From the NCBI GenBank assembly GCA_038373865.1, contig JAXGGA010001709.1:1-64000 (forward strand): a DNA stretch of 64,000 nt, written 5' to 3'. The stretch comes from Uloborus plumipes (lineage: Eukaryota; Arthropoda; Arachnida; Araneae; Uloboridae). Below the pieces are notes generated by a model. That model did not search any database. It was given only the letters and a program-made list of their open reading frames with translations, and was not told the DNA's origin. Of this stretch, positions 1 to 11,621 are shown piece by piece (position 1 is the stretch's first letter; the number at the start of each line of letters is the position of its first letter). The translations under genes were made by a program, and so were the position numbers.

Positions 1-860
1 AGCAATTCTGAAAAAATAATCTTGGAAAAAAGTTAAAAAATCCGTATACAGTCAACCTTTTTTTTTTTGAAAACTATTATCTTCATCATAACTGGTCCAC
101 CGTCGAATTTGTTTTTTGTTTACCAATTGCAGATGTGAATAAGTGGGTTAGGTATTCTTTTATTTAAGTGTAGAAAAGCACAAACAGATGTCCAGGATTC
201 TCTGAATGTGAATGTAAACAGTTATCATAAGAAAAAATGCATTACTTTTGAGCGCAGTATCCCCCCACCCCTTAGGCAATTTGTTGTAGCGCTTACGAGC
301 ATAATGATAGGGTGCTCTCGCTTTGGAAGCATACGAGCCGTCTCTTTGGTTACATCGACGCAACTTGTGTTACGTATGCTTTTGTCTATTCTTCAGACTC
401 TGTCTCGGTCAGCAAGATAATTCTCAAAATAATGGTGAGTTGAATACGCAGATATGAAATGATTGAAAGAAAAGAAAAAAAGGATATTAAAATAACAGCC
501 AGTCTAAGAATGAGAATTGGACTGTAATTTAGATAATTTGCAGCATCAAGTTTGATTATTTATTGACTTTTTACTTTTTTGTGTAGTTAGCCTCTCATAA
601 TGTGATCCCTTATTTTGGACAAACAAACAAACGATGAGAGCGACTACTTTCAGTTAATAACACATTTAGTCACGATATTGAAAACCAAACAACATTACCA
701 TATTCCATTCATTTGAATTAAATATAAGCCTCAAAAACTTAGTCAATCGTATTTTCTCTTCTTTTTTTTATTTTGAATTAAAATTTATGTATTGCGGAGA
801 ATGGAAAATGGGAAAGTATGTCTAGTGTCTTCAATAGTACTTTGAGAGTTATTATTCTTT
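1..860. other. AT-rich non-coding stretch, no gene seen
   Basis: No exon, tRNA or inverted-repeat structure could be supported here. Short open frames near 160-420 lack codon structure and any recognisable motif. If the channel gene continues leftwards, this is intron sequence or flank: no pore exon (Thr-Ile-Gly-Glu type motif) was seen on the minus strand between 1 and 2627. Confidence 0.5.
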
Positions 861-867
861 TTGTAAA

Positions 868-960
868 TATACTAGCAGAACCCTGCCGACGTTGTCATGC
901 AAATGTTTTTCTTAATGTTTTTTTTTTTTTTTTTGTGTGTGTGTGTGTGGGGGGGGGGAT
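868..960 (+). repeat. Head of a dispersed ACTAGC-type repeat
   Basis: The segment starting TACTAGCAGAACCCTGCCGA resembles the heads at 18599, 30872, 31009, 38332 and 47852, all of which begin with an ACTAGC/TAGC-like string and a short GC-rich block. Poly-T, (GT)n and poly-G runs follow. The class is not recognised; such heads are common in arthropod genomes. Confidence 0.35.
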
Positions 961-1261
961 ATTGTGGGAAGCGCGCTATCTCACTTTTTAATGCGAACCT
1001 TGAGTAATAAAAGAGCAAAAATTGCAAATGTTTAGAAATAAAAGCACGACATTAAAGCATATACAAAACTGAAGAATTTCCAAAAACGTAAAATTGAAGC
1101 TCACTTGTTCAAAAATGATTTAGTTATCAATAATTAAATTTTTTTTTTAAAGTTATAGTCCTGCCTTTTTAATGCGGCTATTGCACTATGAACTGTTTAA
1201 AAATAAGCTTTCGGTAATCCTACTATACTTGCGTTATTTATTTTGGGAAACATCACTTATT

Positions 1262-1854
1262 CACTGTAAAAAAAAAGTGTAACCTAAAAAAAGTCCATAA
1301 ATACGGTGGCAGCAGTGATGCCTCTACTGCTATGGAGTAATTTAATCGATATATCTTGTGTAAGGTATAGTTGCACACCATGGTGATGCAACTATAACGT
1401 AACGTTTCACCTATTCCTGTGTAAGGTTACACCAAAATTATCTGTCAACAGAAAGAAAAAAGAACATTTTTCAGGCTGGAAGATTACTTTCAACTAATCG
1501 TTTATTTAATGTTTGTCAGGTTCTTGCTTTCCAATCAATTTTACACAAATTCGTAAGTTATTTTAATTACGCACGATAGGATCGAACCCCGAACTTATCG
1601 CGTACAGAGAGAACTTGTGTTTGACCGTTGGGCCGGATAAAGCACATCTTGGTTACGTTCCTAAGACTTCAAGAGCTCTGCATCGATGCTTTGAATGAAT
1701 ACTCCAGTAGTTTTAACGCTTGGTGAAGCTTTACAGCGGCTGTGTGAAACTTTCCTCCAACAATTGAGTTTTCTTAAAATCGGAACAGTTTACTCCAGAA
1801 GTTGTTTAAAGTTACTCATAAACAATAGTAACCTTAACCATTTTTTTTACAGTG
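1262..1854. repeat. Non-autonomous element with CACTGTAAAAAA termini
   Basis: The left end reads CACTGTAAAAAAAAAGTG and the right end is its inverted, slightly diverged copy (TTTTTTTTACAGTG). The interior has no coding capacity. It holds a small perfect-looking hairpin (about 1371-1399, ATAGTTGCA...TGCAACTAT) and a tRNA-like block at 1560-1645. The A-rich termini make the boundary assignment uncertain. Confidence 0.45.
1560..1645 (-). repeat. tRNA-like (SINE-type) segment
   Basis: Read on the minus strand, this carries a near-consensus RNA polymerase III B box (GGGGTTCGATCC) about 45 bases downstream of a weak A-box-like segment (GGCCCAACGGTCAAACAC). No complete cloverleaf with a 7 bp acceptor stem can be drawn, so it is better called tRNA-derived than a functional tRNA gene. 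Confidence 0.45.
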
Positions 1855-2627
1855 TTGTGGATTGTTGATACAACATAATATGCCATCAAATTTGCTATTT
1901 TGACAATTGCTAATTACCGAAATCTTCTCACTGATTCCTTAAGTCGCCGAGAAAAGAAGCTGAAAAACTAAAAGTTAATGAATAAAATAATCCGACAACT
2001 AAACTAAGGAAGTCTTTCATTTAGGGAAAATTTCGGATGAAAAGATTGAAATTAATTAATGATTACCATAAGTATATTTGCATTTGGTTTATAGAATCCC
2101 AGTTTCCAAGATGTTTTCTAGAAGTACTACAGTTTATTTTCTAAAGTGTAGAAACGATGCAGCTTTTTCCTAAGAAACATGGTCATGATACCGAGCTATC
2201 TTGTTACTAGAAAAGTTTATGAAATCCTATTCCTATTTTCCTATAGATTTTCTAGTAGTAATGCAGTTTTTTGTTACAGTGTAGCAGAAAATTCTGGTTG
2301 TTAGTCCAGTCTTGATTTATACCGCTATGTTTCTCACCTAATCAGCAGATTTGGTTTTTGGAAAATTTTCGTGTGCTCCTAGAGGGCAATAGATTTTAGT
2401 TTTTTTTCTTTCACAATCTGTAACTTTAGTAGGGGAACTAAAGTGGAATCCGAATCCACGCTTAACTTAATTTGTACCACTATCTCTAATTATGCCAATA
2501 TCATTCTAATCATTCTAACCCATCCAATTGCCGTTGTAAGTTCTCTTGAAGTGGCTATTTAAAAATTTTTTTGATAAAAGCAATTAACTATACGCAACAG
2601 AATACATAGGAAGAAAGCTTAATTTAC

Positions 2628-2983
2628 CCAGGAATCTGTACCGAATCCAATAGCGTAACTCATTGCAAAAAAGAAACAAGCGTTCCAGTGAATGATAACG
2701 AGTATGTAGAAAACTAGCTTTGCAATTCGGAAGGCATACGGAAAGTTCGTTCGGGTCTCAGTACGATCAAAGAACTCGGTCATGCGGGGGAACCGGAACA
2801 GCCGATTGATCCTTATAATTACTCCACAGGGAACACGACCAGGACGACATGAAATCCCTGTGGCCAGGTATAATAGATCAGTAGGGAGCAAGCTCAGTAG
2901 ATCCAACTTGAAGGAAATTGAAGAGGCATAGTTTCGAATTAGTTTACACTTATCTTTGACAAGCAATCCTTGCTCTAAGTAGC
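2628..2983 (-). CDS. CngA: CNG channel alpha-type subunit, exon with S3-S4-S5
   Basis: This internal exon belongs to a cyclic nucleotide-gated cation channel, an integral membrane protein opened by cGMP or cAMP. The translation starts [11 protein letters not shown], the end of S2 and start of the S2-S3 linker. It continues through S3 ([16 protein letters not shown]), the S4 region ([17 protein letters not shown], then TETRTNFP) and S5 ([16 protein letters not shown]), and ends at GFGTDSW just before the pore. The [10 protein letters not shown] and HWNAC motifs are hallmarks of alpha-type subunits. Exon edges are supported by a pyrimidine-rich acceptor ending TTCTTCTAG and by a GTAAAT donor after the Trp codon. 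The exon is 356 bp, entering in phase 1 and leaving in phase 0. The first base of its Gly codon is supplied by the exon at 11883. The pore, C-linker and cyclic-nucleotide-binding domain are not in the window. Confidence 0.9.
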
Positions 2984-3332
2984 CTAGAAGAAAAAAAAGA
3001 AGATAGAATTCATCTATCAAATTGTCAAAAATACATTTGCGTCTGCGTCAAAAAAAAAAAAAAAAGTATTGCAACAGCGCGTATTCATGATGGAATGTTT
3101 CACAGAAAACTACTACTTAGGAATTTAACTTATTCAACGAATCATTGGCGTACGCAGACAAATCATTTTAAGGAGGGCTGAGCCGAAATTTAAAGAGAAG
3201 AGGGCAGGCAAATCATAAAATGTAGTTAAAACTAGTAAATTTTTCGAATTTTTGATATCAATGCTAATTTAAGATGACAAAAATACATCATTGGATTTTT
3301 TTATCATTATAATTATTGTTGTGGCAGAGAGG

Positions 3333-4951
3333 TGAGCCAATATTTAGAAAAGTGCCAATTTGAAGTTGGAGTTTTTTGAAAAAAAAATTTTTTTGCAGAA
3401 AAAAAACTAATATTGGATTTTAAGTCTAAATTGGGTCTAAATGCAAGAAAATAAAAGGGGGGAGGTCAAGGAAGTTATTTACCCCCTCCTGAGATTACTC
3501 ACTTATAAGCCGTTACAGATCTGATGAATGTTACAGATCTGATGTTAATATGAGTTACATATTTGAGTTTATGCTTTCAGTCTTCGTTAACATCTCTAAA
3601 TATGATATCATTTCCTTGCATTTTTAACATAGATTTAAGATAATTATATTAAAATATATATATTAGGCTAAAAATCAAATTTCATTTTAAAAAAGCATTT
3701 CTTGGAAATAAAAATGAGCGATAAGATTTTTAGATAAAATAAATTATGAGATTACCAAATCCAAGCTAATAATACATTTGTTTTGTTTTGAAACAACACA
3801 CAACTTCAACTTTTTCAACACACAACTCTGCTGCTTGCTTTTCTTTAATTAGTTGCAGGAAATTTAATTTCTTGATCAGAAATTCAAATTTAGCATGCTA
3901 GTTATTATCTAGTTATTTAACGAAGTTATGAGAAATTGAAGCACCAAAAAATAAATAAATAAATAAATATAATAATAATAATTAATTAACTTAATTTCTG
4001 CAGTGTCAATTTTTCTTATTTTGCTAACTTCTATTGTTAGGTCATACAAACCACAAATGAAGCAATTGTACTAAAACTCATTGCTTTTCATTTTTTAAGA
4101 ACAAAAATATTCAATATATATGGCTAAAACCAATGATTTTTGCTTTTTATAATTCTGAAACGTGTGAGTTAGTTCTGTAACATATTCGCTGTTTTTCAAT
4201 GTTACCGCTCTGACTGTTACCGATCTGACAAACTGACGAAGTTTTTTTTTTATTTCCGAGTCGATCGCACTAAACCAAAATCAAACACGTGGTTTTTTCA
4301 CTTGTAATAAAGGACTATACTTATATATAAAATAAGTTTTTAAATAATAAAAACTGCGCATTTTAGAGCGTGTTACCGATCTGATGACTCAAATGACACA
4401 CATTTTATAAATCACTTTAAAAAATCTTACCTACAATTTTAGATGCAGAAATGCAAATTTTTAATTACGATTCAATAAAACATCCCACCAGGTACTCAGT
4501 ATCACGTGGTATAGGTGCAGGAAATGATTTTGGAAGCCTAAACATAGATCGGAAGTTATTGTTACCACTCTGACGGCGGAACTTGGGACACGCTTATTTC
4601 GCATCGGCTAGAAAATCAGAAATCGATTAAAACAAAAATGAAGTAAAATATTAACAAAGGGGTAAAAATAGAATCGTTTTTTGTACAAGTGCGTTTTTTT
4701 GGGAAGTTAGAAAGTGCGCATGACCTGTTTGCATGCTAAGCTTTGCTACTTGGGACACGTTACCGATCTGATTTTTGATGTATAAAAACAATATTTTCTG
4801 AAGAAAAAAATTTTTTTTTCTGATGTTATTAGATGAAATGAAAGCAAAACTTATCTTCTTTTTGGGGAAAATTATTTTTTTAACTAGCTATTGAAATACT
4901 AGTGAAAATTCACTTGGGACTCAAATTGGCACTTTTCTAAATATTAGCTCA
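3333..4951. mobile_element. 1.6 kb TIR element with internal GTTACCGATCTGA motifs
   Basis: Terminal inverted repeats of roughly 31 bp (TGAGCCAATATTTAGAAAAG... at the left, its inverse ending GCTCA at the right) bound the element. The interior is AT-rich without coding sequence. It repeatedly carries the motif GTTAC(C/A)GATCTGA or variants near both ends (about 3513, 3531, 4202, 4217, 4371, 4560, 4758). The motif is in direct orientation at both ends and could be a transposase-binding array. Superfamily unknown. Confidence 0.6.
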
Positions 4952-4953
4952 GG

Positions 4954-5165
4954 TACTGTCTAAAATTTTTTCGTGCGACCTCCGAGACATCTGCGCACGC
5001 GCCAAGTCTCTTTGGACTTTCTCGAAATAGGGGGGAAAAGCTACGCAGAAGTAGTAAGCGAACAAAAGCTGAAGGCATCGGGTAGTGCGCATCCTAAACC
5101 TATCTCCCCTTTTTTAGATGGAAGCGTCCGTGGCTCCCAGGCGCACAATACGCAAACAGACAGTA
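4954..5165 (+). mobile_element. GC-rich 212 bp MITE with TACTGTCT ends (copy 1)
   Basis: Starts TACTGTCTAAAATTTTTTCG and ends CAAACAGACAGTA, so only about 8 bp is inverted at the termini. The body is much more GC-rich than its surroundings. An inverted copy of the same length lies at 11136-11347. The first copy abuts the right end of the 3333-4951 element. A short frame through it is not conserved as protein. Confidence 0.65.
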
Positions 5166-5180
5166 AAGCGTTTTGATAAT

Positions 5181-5610
5181 AAAATATTTTTGGAAAAAAA
5201 ATAGAACCGACATCAGTTGGAAATTGCTCTAAAAAGTAAAAAATAATTTTTTTCTTTGAACACCATCGAAACTACTTTTAAACATAAGTTTTGAAGTCGG
5301 CGCAAAAACGATAGGTAAAATGATGTTTAACCATATTTTGCCAACATTTTTTCAGAGAAACCATTGAAACTTAAAAGCAGAATAGTTGTACCATTACACG
5401 AATGTGTGGTAATCAATGAAATGAATCCATTAAAATTTATATTTATAGTTGAATTGTAGTTGCGTATAATTCAAAACATTGTTTTTGCGCCGACTTCAAA
5501 ACTTATGTTTAAAAGTAGTTTCGATGGTGTTCAAAGAAAAAAATTATTTTTTACTTTTTAGAGCAATTTCCAACTGAAGTCGGTTCTATTTTTTTTTCCA
5601 AAAATATTTT
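5181..5610. repeat. Foldback repeat, ~130 bp arms around a 170 bp spacer
   Basis: The left arm (5181-5309) and right arm (5481-5610) are near-perfect inverted copies, including the block AGCAATTTCCAACTGAAGTC and its inverse. The spacer is AT-rich and non-coding. The outer part of each arm contains an AAGTCGGTT-like string, which recurs at the ends of the repeats at 5677 and 6743, so the three may be parts of one family. Confidence 0.75.
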
Positions 5611-5676
5611 ATTTCATTCTTTTTAGTGTAAATGCACTTAAAATAATCAAAATATAGTTAAAAAAACCATGCAGCT

Positions 5677-6033
5677 ATTCAAAAAAATCCTTGCAGACCT
5701 GGACTCGATCTCATTCCGTCAGGAACCTCAACCCGACGCGTTTAACCACTTGACCATCGGGTCGCTCATTGAAGTAAGGATATACGATAGCACATATTGT
5801 TCTAAATAACATGAAATTTTAGTTTTTCGATTACAACTTTTTTTCTAGTGAACAAATATCGTCATATGAATACATGGTACCTAAGTTAACCATCTCCTAT
5901 CGATTAAAAAAAAATTGTCCAAATCGGTTCAGTAGATCAGATGTTATGTGCGAACAAACAAACAAACAAAAAAAAAAAAAAAAAAACATACGCTTTGAAT
6001 TGAGAACCTTCTCCTTTTTTGAAGTCGGTTAAA
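5677..6033 (-). repeat. tRNA-related dispersed repeat (copy 1)
   Basis: On the minus strand this begins TTTTTAACCGACTTCAAAAA and ends in a tRNA-like block (5700-5768) with an A-box-like TGGTCAAGTGG and a B-box-like GAGATCGAGTCC. A poly-T run lies between. The copy at 6743-7102 has the same orientation and organisation. The AACCGACTTCAAAAAAGGAG start is a string found very widely in arthropod repeats; I do not assign a class. Confidence 0.6.
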
Positions 6034-6742
6034 AATTGAAAGTAAAAGTAAGTAATTTGAATTGTGGGGAAAAGGGTTAGAGTAAGACTTGGAAAATTGG
6101 TGCAAGTTTTTGCATTTCATGCAAAATAATTTTCAACTAAAGTGGACTCTTTAGCTTTTTTCAAACACCACAAATCAAAATCTTATTTTTAAAAAATTTG
6201 TGTCACTTTAATGGTCGTTCATACCCCCCCCCCCCTCGCAGTGCAAAAAAAAAAAAAAAAAAACATTACACAGCAGATTTCGCCTAATAACTCAACACTC
6301 ATGGTGTTTGATACATTTTATTTGTTTGTAATGATGTTTTTTGGTCACAACCAATATGAAAATCACAAAAAATAGTTACTTTAATTTTTAACATATATTT
6401 ATCATATTCAGAACTTTTGACTTTTAATTTTACCTTGAATTTGACGTAAATGTAAGGTATAAAATACAGAATTTTATAAAGGTACATAATTTTTGAAAAA
6501 ATAATATAAGTGTCGCAAATCAAAAACCATTTATTACCACAATCGATTCAAAGCCCCCAAAAGTGGTGCAAACGTGCATAAGAAAATTCTACAGCATCGA
6601 AGGACCCCATTGCCAATTTTGACCAAGATCCGATCAAAACTGTCATTTTGTACTGTAAAAAAATATGGGCTATATCCCCATGGGGGGATGTACCTGCATA
6701 AGGACATTACAATCATTAAAATAATTCAAAAAAAAAAAAAAC

Positions 6743-7102
6743 ATGCAGCTCTTTAAAAAAACCCTTTCAGACCTGGACTCGATCTCATTCCATCAGGAAC
6801 TTCAACCTGAAGCGCATACTATAACCACTTCACCATCGGGTCGCTCATTGAAGTAAGGATTTACGATAGCACATATTGTTTTAAATGACATGAAATGTTA
6901 GTTTTTCGATCATAACTTTTTTTTCTAGTGAACAAATATCGTCATATGAGTACATGGTACCACCTAAGTTACACCATTTCCTATCGATAAAAAAAAATTG
7001 TCCAAATCGGTTCAGTAGATCAGATGTTATGTGCGAACAAAAAAAAAAAAAAAGTATACGCTTTGAATTGAGAACATCCTCCTTTTTTGAAGTCGGTTAA
7101 AA
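6743..7102 (-). repeat. tRNA-related dispersed repeat (copy 2)
   Basis: This second copy has the same orientation and layout as 5677-6033: tRNA-like block at about 6770-6845, a conserved central part containing AACAAATATCGTCATATGA, a poly-A run, and the terminal GAAGTCGGTTAAAAA. The copies differ by scattered substitutions and small indels, so they are not a recent duplication. Confidence 0.6.
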
Positions 7103-7623
7103 ACAGGGAAAGATAAATTAAAATTCAAAAATTTCTCCTAATTAAAGTCCCCAACAAGTGCATGCAATATTTTGGTAAATTTTGTGCTTTAATAACATTA
7201 ATTTTGCGATGTATTTTACTATATTGTTCCTAATATTAAATTTCAATTACATGTGGTGAAATGTATTGAACAGAATCAGGTGAATGAACAAGCATTAATT
7301 AGTGTTTCTGAGAGAAATGCAATAAAAATGAACAGAATCGAATAATCGAAATATAAGATAGTCAGTCATAAACGTGACAAACAATAAAATGGACAAGTCA
7401 AAAGAAAGAAATAAAAAAAGAATATACTTCTTTTTTCTTTCTTCCTTTGAATTTTGTCCTATACTTAAATTTTCTCAAAAAAAATGCTTCACATGTCGCG
7501 GTTTTAGAAAAAAGAACAAAAGGTAATAGCTAAAATTTTTTGAATTCTTTTTGATAATTTCGGAGGGGGCTGCAGCCCTATATAATCCCACTCCCTGATA
7601 ACACAACTGCAACGAATGTATAT

Positions 7624-10600
7624 ATGGGGCATTTCACGGTATTTGTGTCCATAACAAAACTTTTTAAAGTTTAAAATTTTTATATATATTGAAAAAGTAC
7701 ATTCTAAAGTATATGAATATCATATTGTTTTCATAGTTCACTTTATATTATGTTTGTAATTGCACTCAGAACATTGAAAATGCAATTTTCACTGTTACGG
7801 ACTCTACATTGAATTTTTCTTTAAAAACTAAACTTTTATTCCAACTATTGTTACGGACTCTACAGTCATCATTTTCAATCCATAATTTTTTATAGAGCGC
7901 ATTTTTTGATTAAAATTGTTAGCTATGTTAGAGGTGAGCCTTTACTTTATCTGTCTCAAGTACCAGTTTTGGCTTAAAAATCGGTTTAAGCCAGATTTAA
8001 AGAAAAATTCAATGTAGAGTCCGTAGCAGTGAAAATTGCATTTTCAATGTTCTGAGTGCAATTATATAAACATAATATAAAGTGAACTATGAAAACAATA
8101 TGATATTCATATACTTTAGAGTGTACTTTTTCAATATATATAAAAATTTTAAACTTGTCAAAAGTTTTGCTACGGACACCTAGGTGGGCCGAAAAAACAC
8201 TTTTTTTTATTTCGAATTTGTAATAGCGCGGAAAAGTTGCGAATTATGAAGACAAAAAGAAGGAAAAAAAAATTATTGAAATCGGATGATATCTTCCGAT
8301 CGCGCATACGGCCTAAAATTTGACAAAAAATGAAAAAACTTGATTTTCGCGATTTTTTTTTAAATTTTTGAATTGGATGTTTTCGAAATGTAATAGTGCG
8401 GAAAAGTAGCTAATTGTGAAGACAAAAAGAAGGAAAAAAAAATTTCGAAATCCATTGATATCTTCCGATCGCGCATAAGGCCTAAAATTTGACAAAATAT
8501 GAAAAAAACTTCATTTTTGCGATTTTTTTAAAAAAATTTTTGAATGAAATATTTTCATAATTTTTTCGCGCGGAAAAGTTTATAATTTTGAAGACAAAAA
8601 GAGGCATAAAAAGGAGGAAAAAAAATTATCGAAATCGATAAATATCTTCCGGTTGTGCCTAGGGTCTAAACTTTGACAAAATATGAAAAAACATCATTTT
8701 TGCGATTTTTTGTTTAATTTTTTGAATTAGATGTTTTCGTAATGCAATAGTTTGTAACGTTTACTAATATAGCTTTAAAACATTGTGCTTTGATTTTGTT
8801 TTGGTCAGTTAATATCTTCCGGTTGCACATTAACCCCAAAATTACCCAAAATGATAATTTAAAAAAGGTTACATTTTTACGCGTTTTTGGTTTTTGATGA
8901 ATAATTTTTTGTGAAACAACAAGTAGTATTTTTTGAGACAGACTGACAATAAGATAGAAAAACAAACTACCACAGGTTCAGTCGATTTTATTCAGTTACG
9001 AAAAGCCTTAAGAAACTCTCATCCGTAGACGTCGGGCAGCGATCCAGGCAACGGCTCTCTTCCACTCCATCGCCGCCTTCCTAGGACCACGTCAGTAGTC
9101 TGCCATGTTGTTTTTTCAGTCTGCGTTTCTATGTAGTAATCTCAGAGTACTATTATTTAGTTCAATCTAACTGTTTTAATTTTGAAATTCTTGTAGTCTT
9201 CTGTAATGATGTAGTTTTCTGCTCTGTGTGAGCTCGGTGATTTAACGAAAAAGTTATACAATTGCCGAGCCAAATAACAAGGCAAATACTCTAATAACAA
9301 GACAAATATTCGGCTGCCCCACTTTTGGTACTCCAAAAGAACTGCCATCAAACAAGCCGTCCACTAGCAAGGACATCATTAGGTGCCGTACTCAAGGAAG
9401 TTTCAATTTGGCACTAGAAATTAATAAAGGTGTCTTCGCCAGTAGGCAGTTAGTTTGATAGCAGTTCTTTGGAGTGCCAAAAGTGGGACAGCCAAATATT
9501 TGTCTTGTTGTTAGAGTATTTGTCTTGTTATTACATAACTTTTTGTTAAATCACAGAGTCCACACACAGCAGGAAACTACATCATTACAGAAGACTACAA
9601 GATTTTCAAAATCAAAACAGCTAGATTGAACTAAATACTAATAGTACACTGTGATTACTACATAGAAGCGCAGACTGAAAAAACAATATAGGCAGACAGC
9701 TGACATGGTCCTAGGAAGGCGGCGATGGAGTGGAAGAGAGCCGTAGCCAGGCGAGCGATGTTGCCTTGATTGCTGCCCGACGTCTACGCATGAGAGTTTT
9801 TAAGGCTTTTCGCAACTGGGTAGCATCGACTGAACCTGTGGTAGTTAATTTTTCTATATTATTGTCAGTCTTTCTCAAAAAATACTACGGTTGTTTCACA
9901 AAAAATTATTCATCAAAAACCAAAAACGCGTAAAAATGTACCTTCTTTAATATATTATTTTGGGTAATTTTGGGGTTAATGCACAACGGAAGATATTAAC
10001 TGACCAAAACAAAATCAAAGCACAAAGTTTTAAGGCTATATTAGTAAACGTTACAAGCTATTGCATTACGAAAACATCTAATCCAAAAAATTAAATAAAA
10101 AATCGCAAAAATGATGGTTTTTTTATATTTTGTCAAAGTTTAGGCCCTAGGCACGACCGGAAGATAATAATCGATTTCGATAATTTTTTTCCTCCTTTTT
10201 ATCCCTCTTTTTGTCTTCATAATTATAAACTTTTCCGCGCAAAAAAATTATGAAAACATTTCATTCAAAATTTTTTCAAAAAAAATCACAAAAATGAAGT
10301 TTTTTTCATATTTTGTCGAATTTTAGGCCTTATGCGCGATCGGAAGATATCAATGGATTTCGATAAATTTTTTTCCTTCTTTTTGTCTTCACAATTAGCT
10401 ACTTTTCCGCACTATTACATTTCAAAAACATCCAATTCAAAAATTTAAAAAAAAAATCGCGAAAATCAAGTTTTTTCATTTTTTGTCAAATTTTAGGCCT
10501 TATGCGCGATCGGAAAATATCAACCGATTTCGATAATTTTTTTTGCCTTCTTTTTGTCTTCACAATTCGCAACTTTTCCGCGCTATTACAAATTCGAAAT

Positions 10601-10666
10601 AAAAAAAAGTGTTTTTTCGGCCCACCCTAACCTATATGTCACAAATACCGTGAAATGCCCCATATA
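7624..10666. mobile_element. 3 kb foldback transposon with subrepeat-bearing arms
   Basis: Both ends carry GGGGCATTTCACGGTATTTG in inverted orientation. The left arm (8180-9353) and right arm (9453-10630) are long imperfect inverted copies meeting at a ~100 bp loop around 9403. The distal ~600 bp of each arm consists of about four diverged tandem subrepeats of ~170 bp. Each of these contains AGACAAAAAGAAGG-like and ATATCTTCCGATCGCGCAT-like blocks. The proximal part is a unique sequence with a GC-rich stretch near 9000-9120 and 9690-9830. Long arms made of tandem subrepeats recall Drosophila FB elements. The left arm is interrupted near its tip by the palindrome at 7645-8179. No transposase is encoded. 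Confidence 0.85.
7645..8179. mobile_element. Palindromic element inserted in the tip of the foldback
   Basis: Begins GTGTCCATAACAAAACTTTT and ends with the inverted AAAAGTTTTGCTACGGACAC. Almost the whole element pairs with itself around position 7912 (for example the TGAAAATGCAATTTTCACTG block near 7786 with its inverse near 8030). The right tip of the host foldback has no counterpart at the matching position, which shows this is an insertion. No coding capacity. Confidence 0.75.
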
Positions 10667-11135
10667 ACAGTAAAATACCTCTTTTCACCCTACATTTAAA
10701 GTAATGTGCAATAACAGGTCCTCACATCACATTATTATTATTATTGATGACTAAGGCGAGTAGGGGCAAGTGACTCCACTGGGTAAGAGAATTGTATGAA
10801 TGCTGACCTGAAGAGCTTCTGCCATACATCGAATATATTAGGTAAATGCCAAGTGAGAATTCCTTTAAGTTGGGATCAGCACGGACTGTCGTGGATAAAC
10901 CAGAATCAATAATAGAATGTATTGCAATGAACTCGAATACGAAGATTGAGAAGGTTAGAGTTACGTTTTTTTTTTTTTTGCTGTCATATCAAGCAATTGA
11001 AATCCGTAAATGTAAGTTGATTATATTTAGCAATAATTATTATTAACAACATACATGGTGTATTTTGATTAAATACTGAAACCAGAATTTGATTACGTGA
11101 GGAATCACTTTCGCTTTCTTAAAAGTCAGATGAGG

Positions 11136-11347
11136 TACTGTCTGTTTGCGTATTGTGCACCTGGCAGCCACGAACGCTTCCATTTGAAAAAGGGGAGATA
11201 GATTTAGGATGCGCACTACCCGATGCCCTCAGTTTTTATTCGCTTGCTACTTCCTCGTTGCACTTCCCCCCTATTTCGAGAGAGTCAGAAGAGACTTGGC
11301 ACCTGCGCAGATTCGATGGAGGTCTCGCGAAAAAATGTTAGACAGTA
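11136..11347 (-). mobile_element. GC-rich 212 bp MITE with TACTGTCT ends (copy 2, inverted)
   Basis: This is the inverted counterpart of 4954-5165 with the same length and TACTGTCT/AGACAGTA ends. Scattered substitutions separate the copies. Together the two copies bracket the foldback region at 5.2-10.7 kb. Confidence 0.65.
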
Positions 11348-11444
11348 AGCGTGTTCCATATTGTGGGGCAAGTGCGAACTATCTAATTTATCTTTAACTT
11401 TGTCAATGTTGAAGGGGAATTAAACGACAATTCTTAGGTGATGC

Positions 11445-11597
11445 AATACACCGCCAACTCGGTTATTTTCATCCATGGACTGCAGTTTCGTGCTTATTAA
11501 GCACTCATCAGCATGGAATAGAAAAGTAACCAGGTTAGAGGCAAAAATCCTCGAAACTGCAGTCCATGGATGGAAATAATCGAGTTAGCGGTGTATT
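11445..11597. mobile_element. 153 bp hairpin MITE
   Basis: Left end AATACACCGCCAACTCGGTT continues into a ~46 bp arm ending CTGCAGTTTCG. The right arm is its near-perfect inverse, ending AGCGGTGTATT. The spacer of about 60 bp contains AAGCACTCATCAGCATGG. No coding potential. Confidence 0.75.
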
Positions 11598-11621
11598 CAT
11601 GTTCCTGCCTTAGCCCTTGCT

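Noticed and set aside
1..2627. Pore exon of the channel gene
   Set aside because: No minus-strand frame with a Thr-Ile-Gly-Glu selectivity-filter motif or suitable splice sites was found.
4973..5176. 67-codon GC-rich frame
   Set aside because: It falls wholly inside a MITE, and the equivalent frame is not preserved in the inverted copy at 11136-11347.
8215..8880. Regular ~170 bp repeats that could suggest an array system
   Set aside because: Units are contiguous diverged tandem repeats with no spacers and are mirrored in the other foldback arm, so this is transposon substructure, not a CRISPR array.
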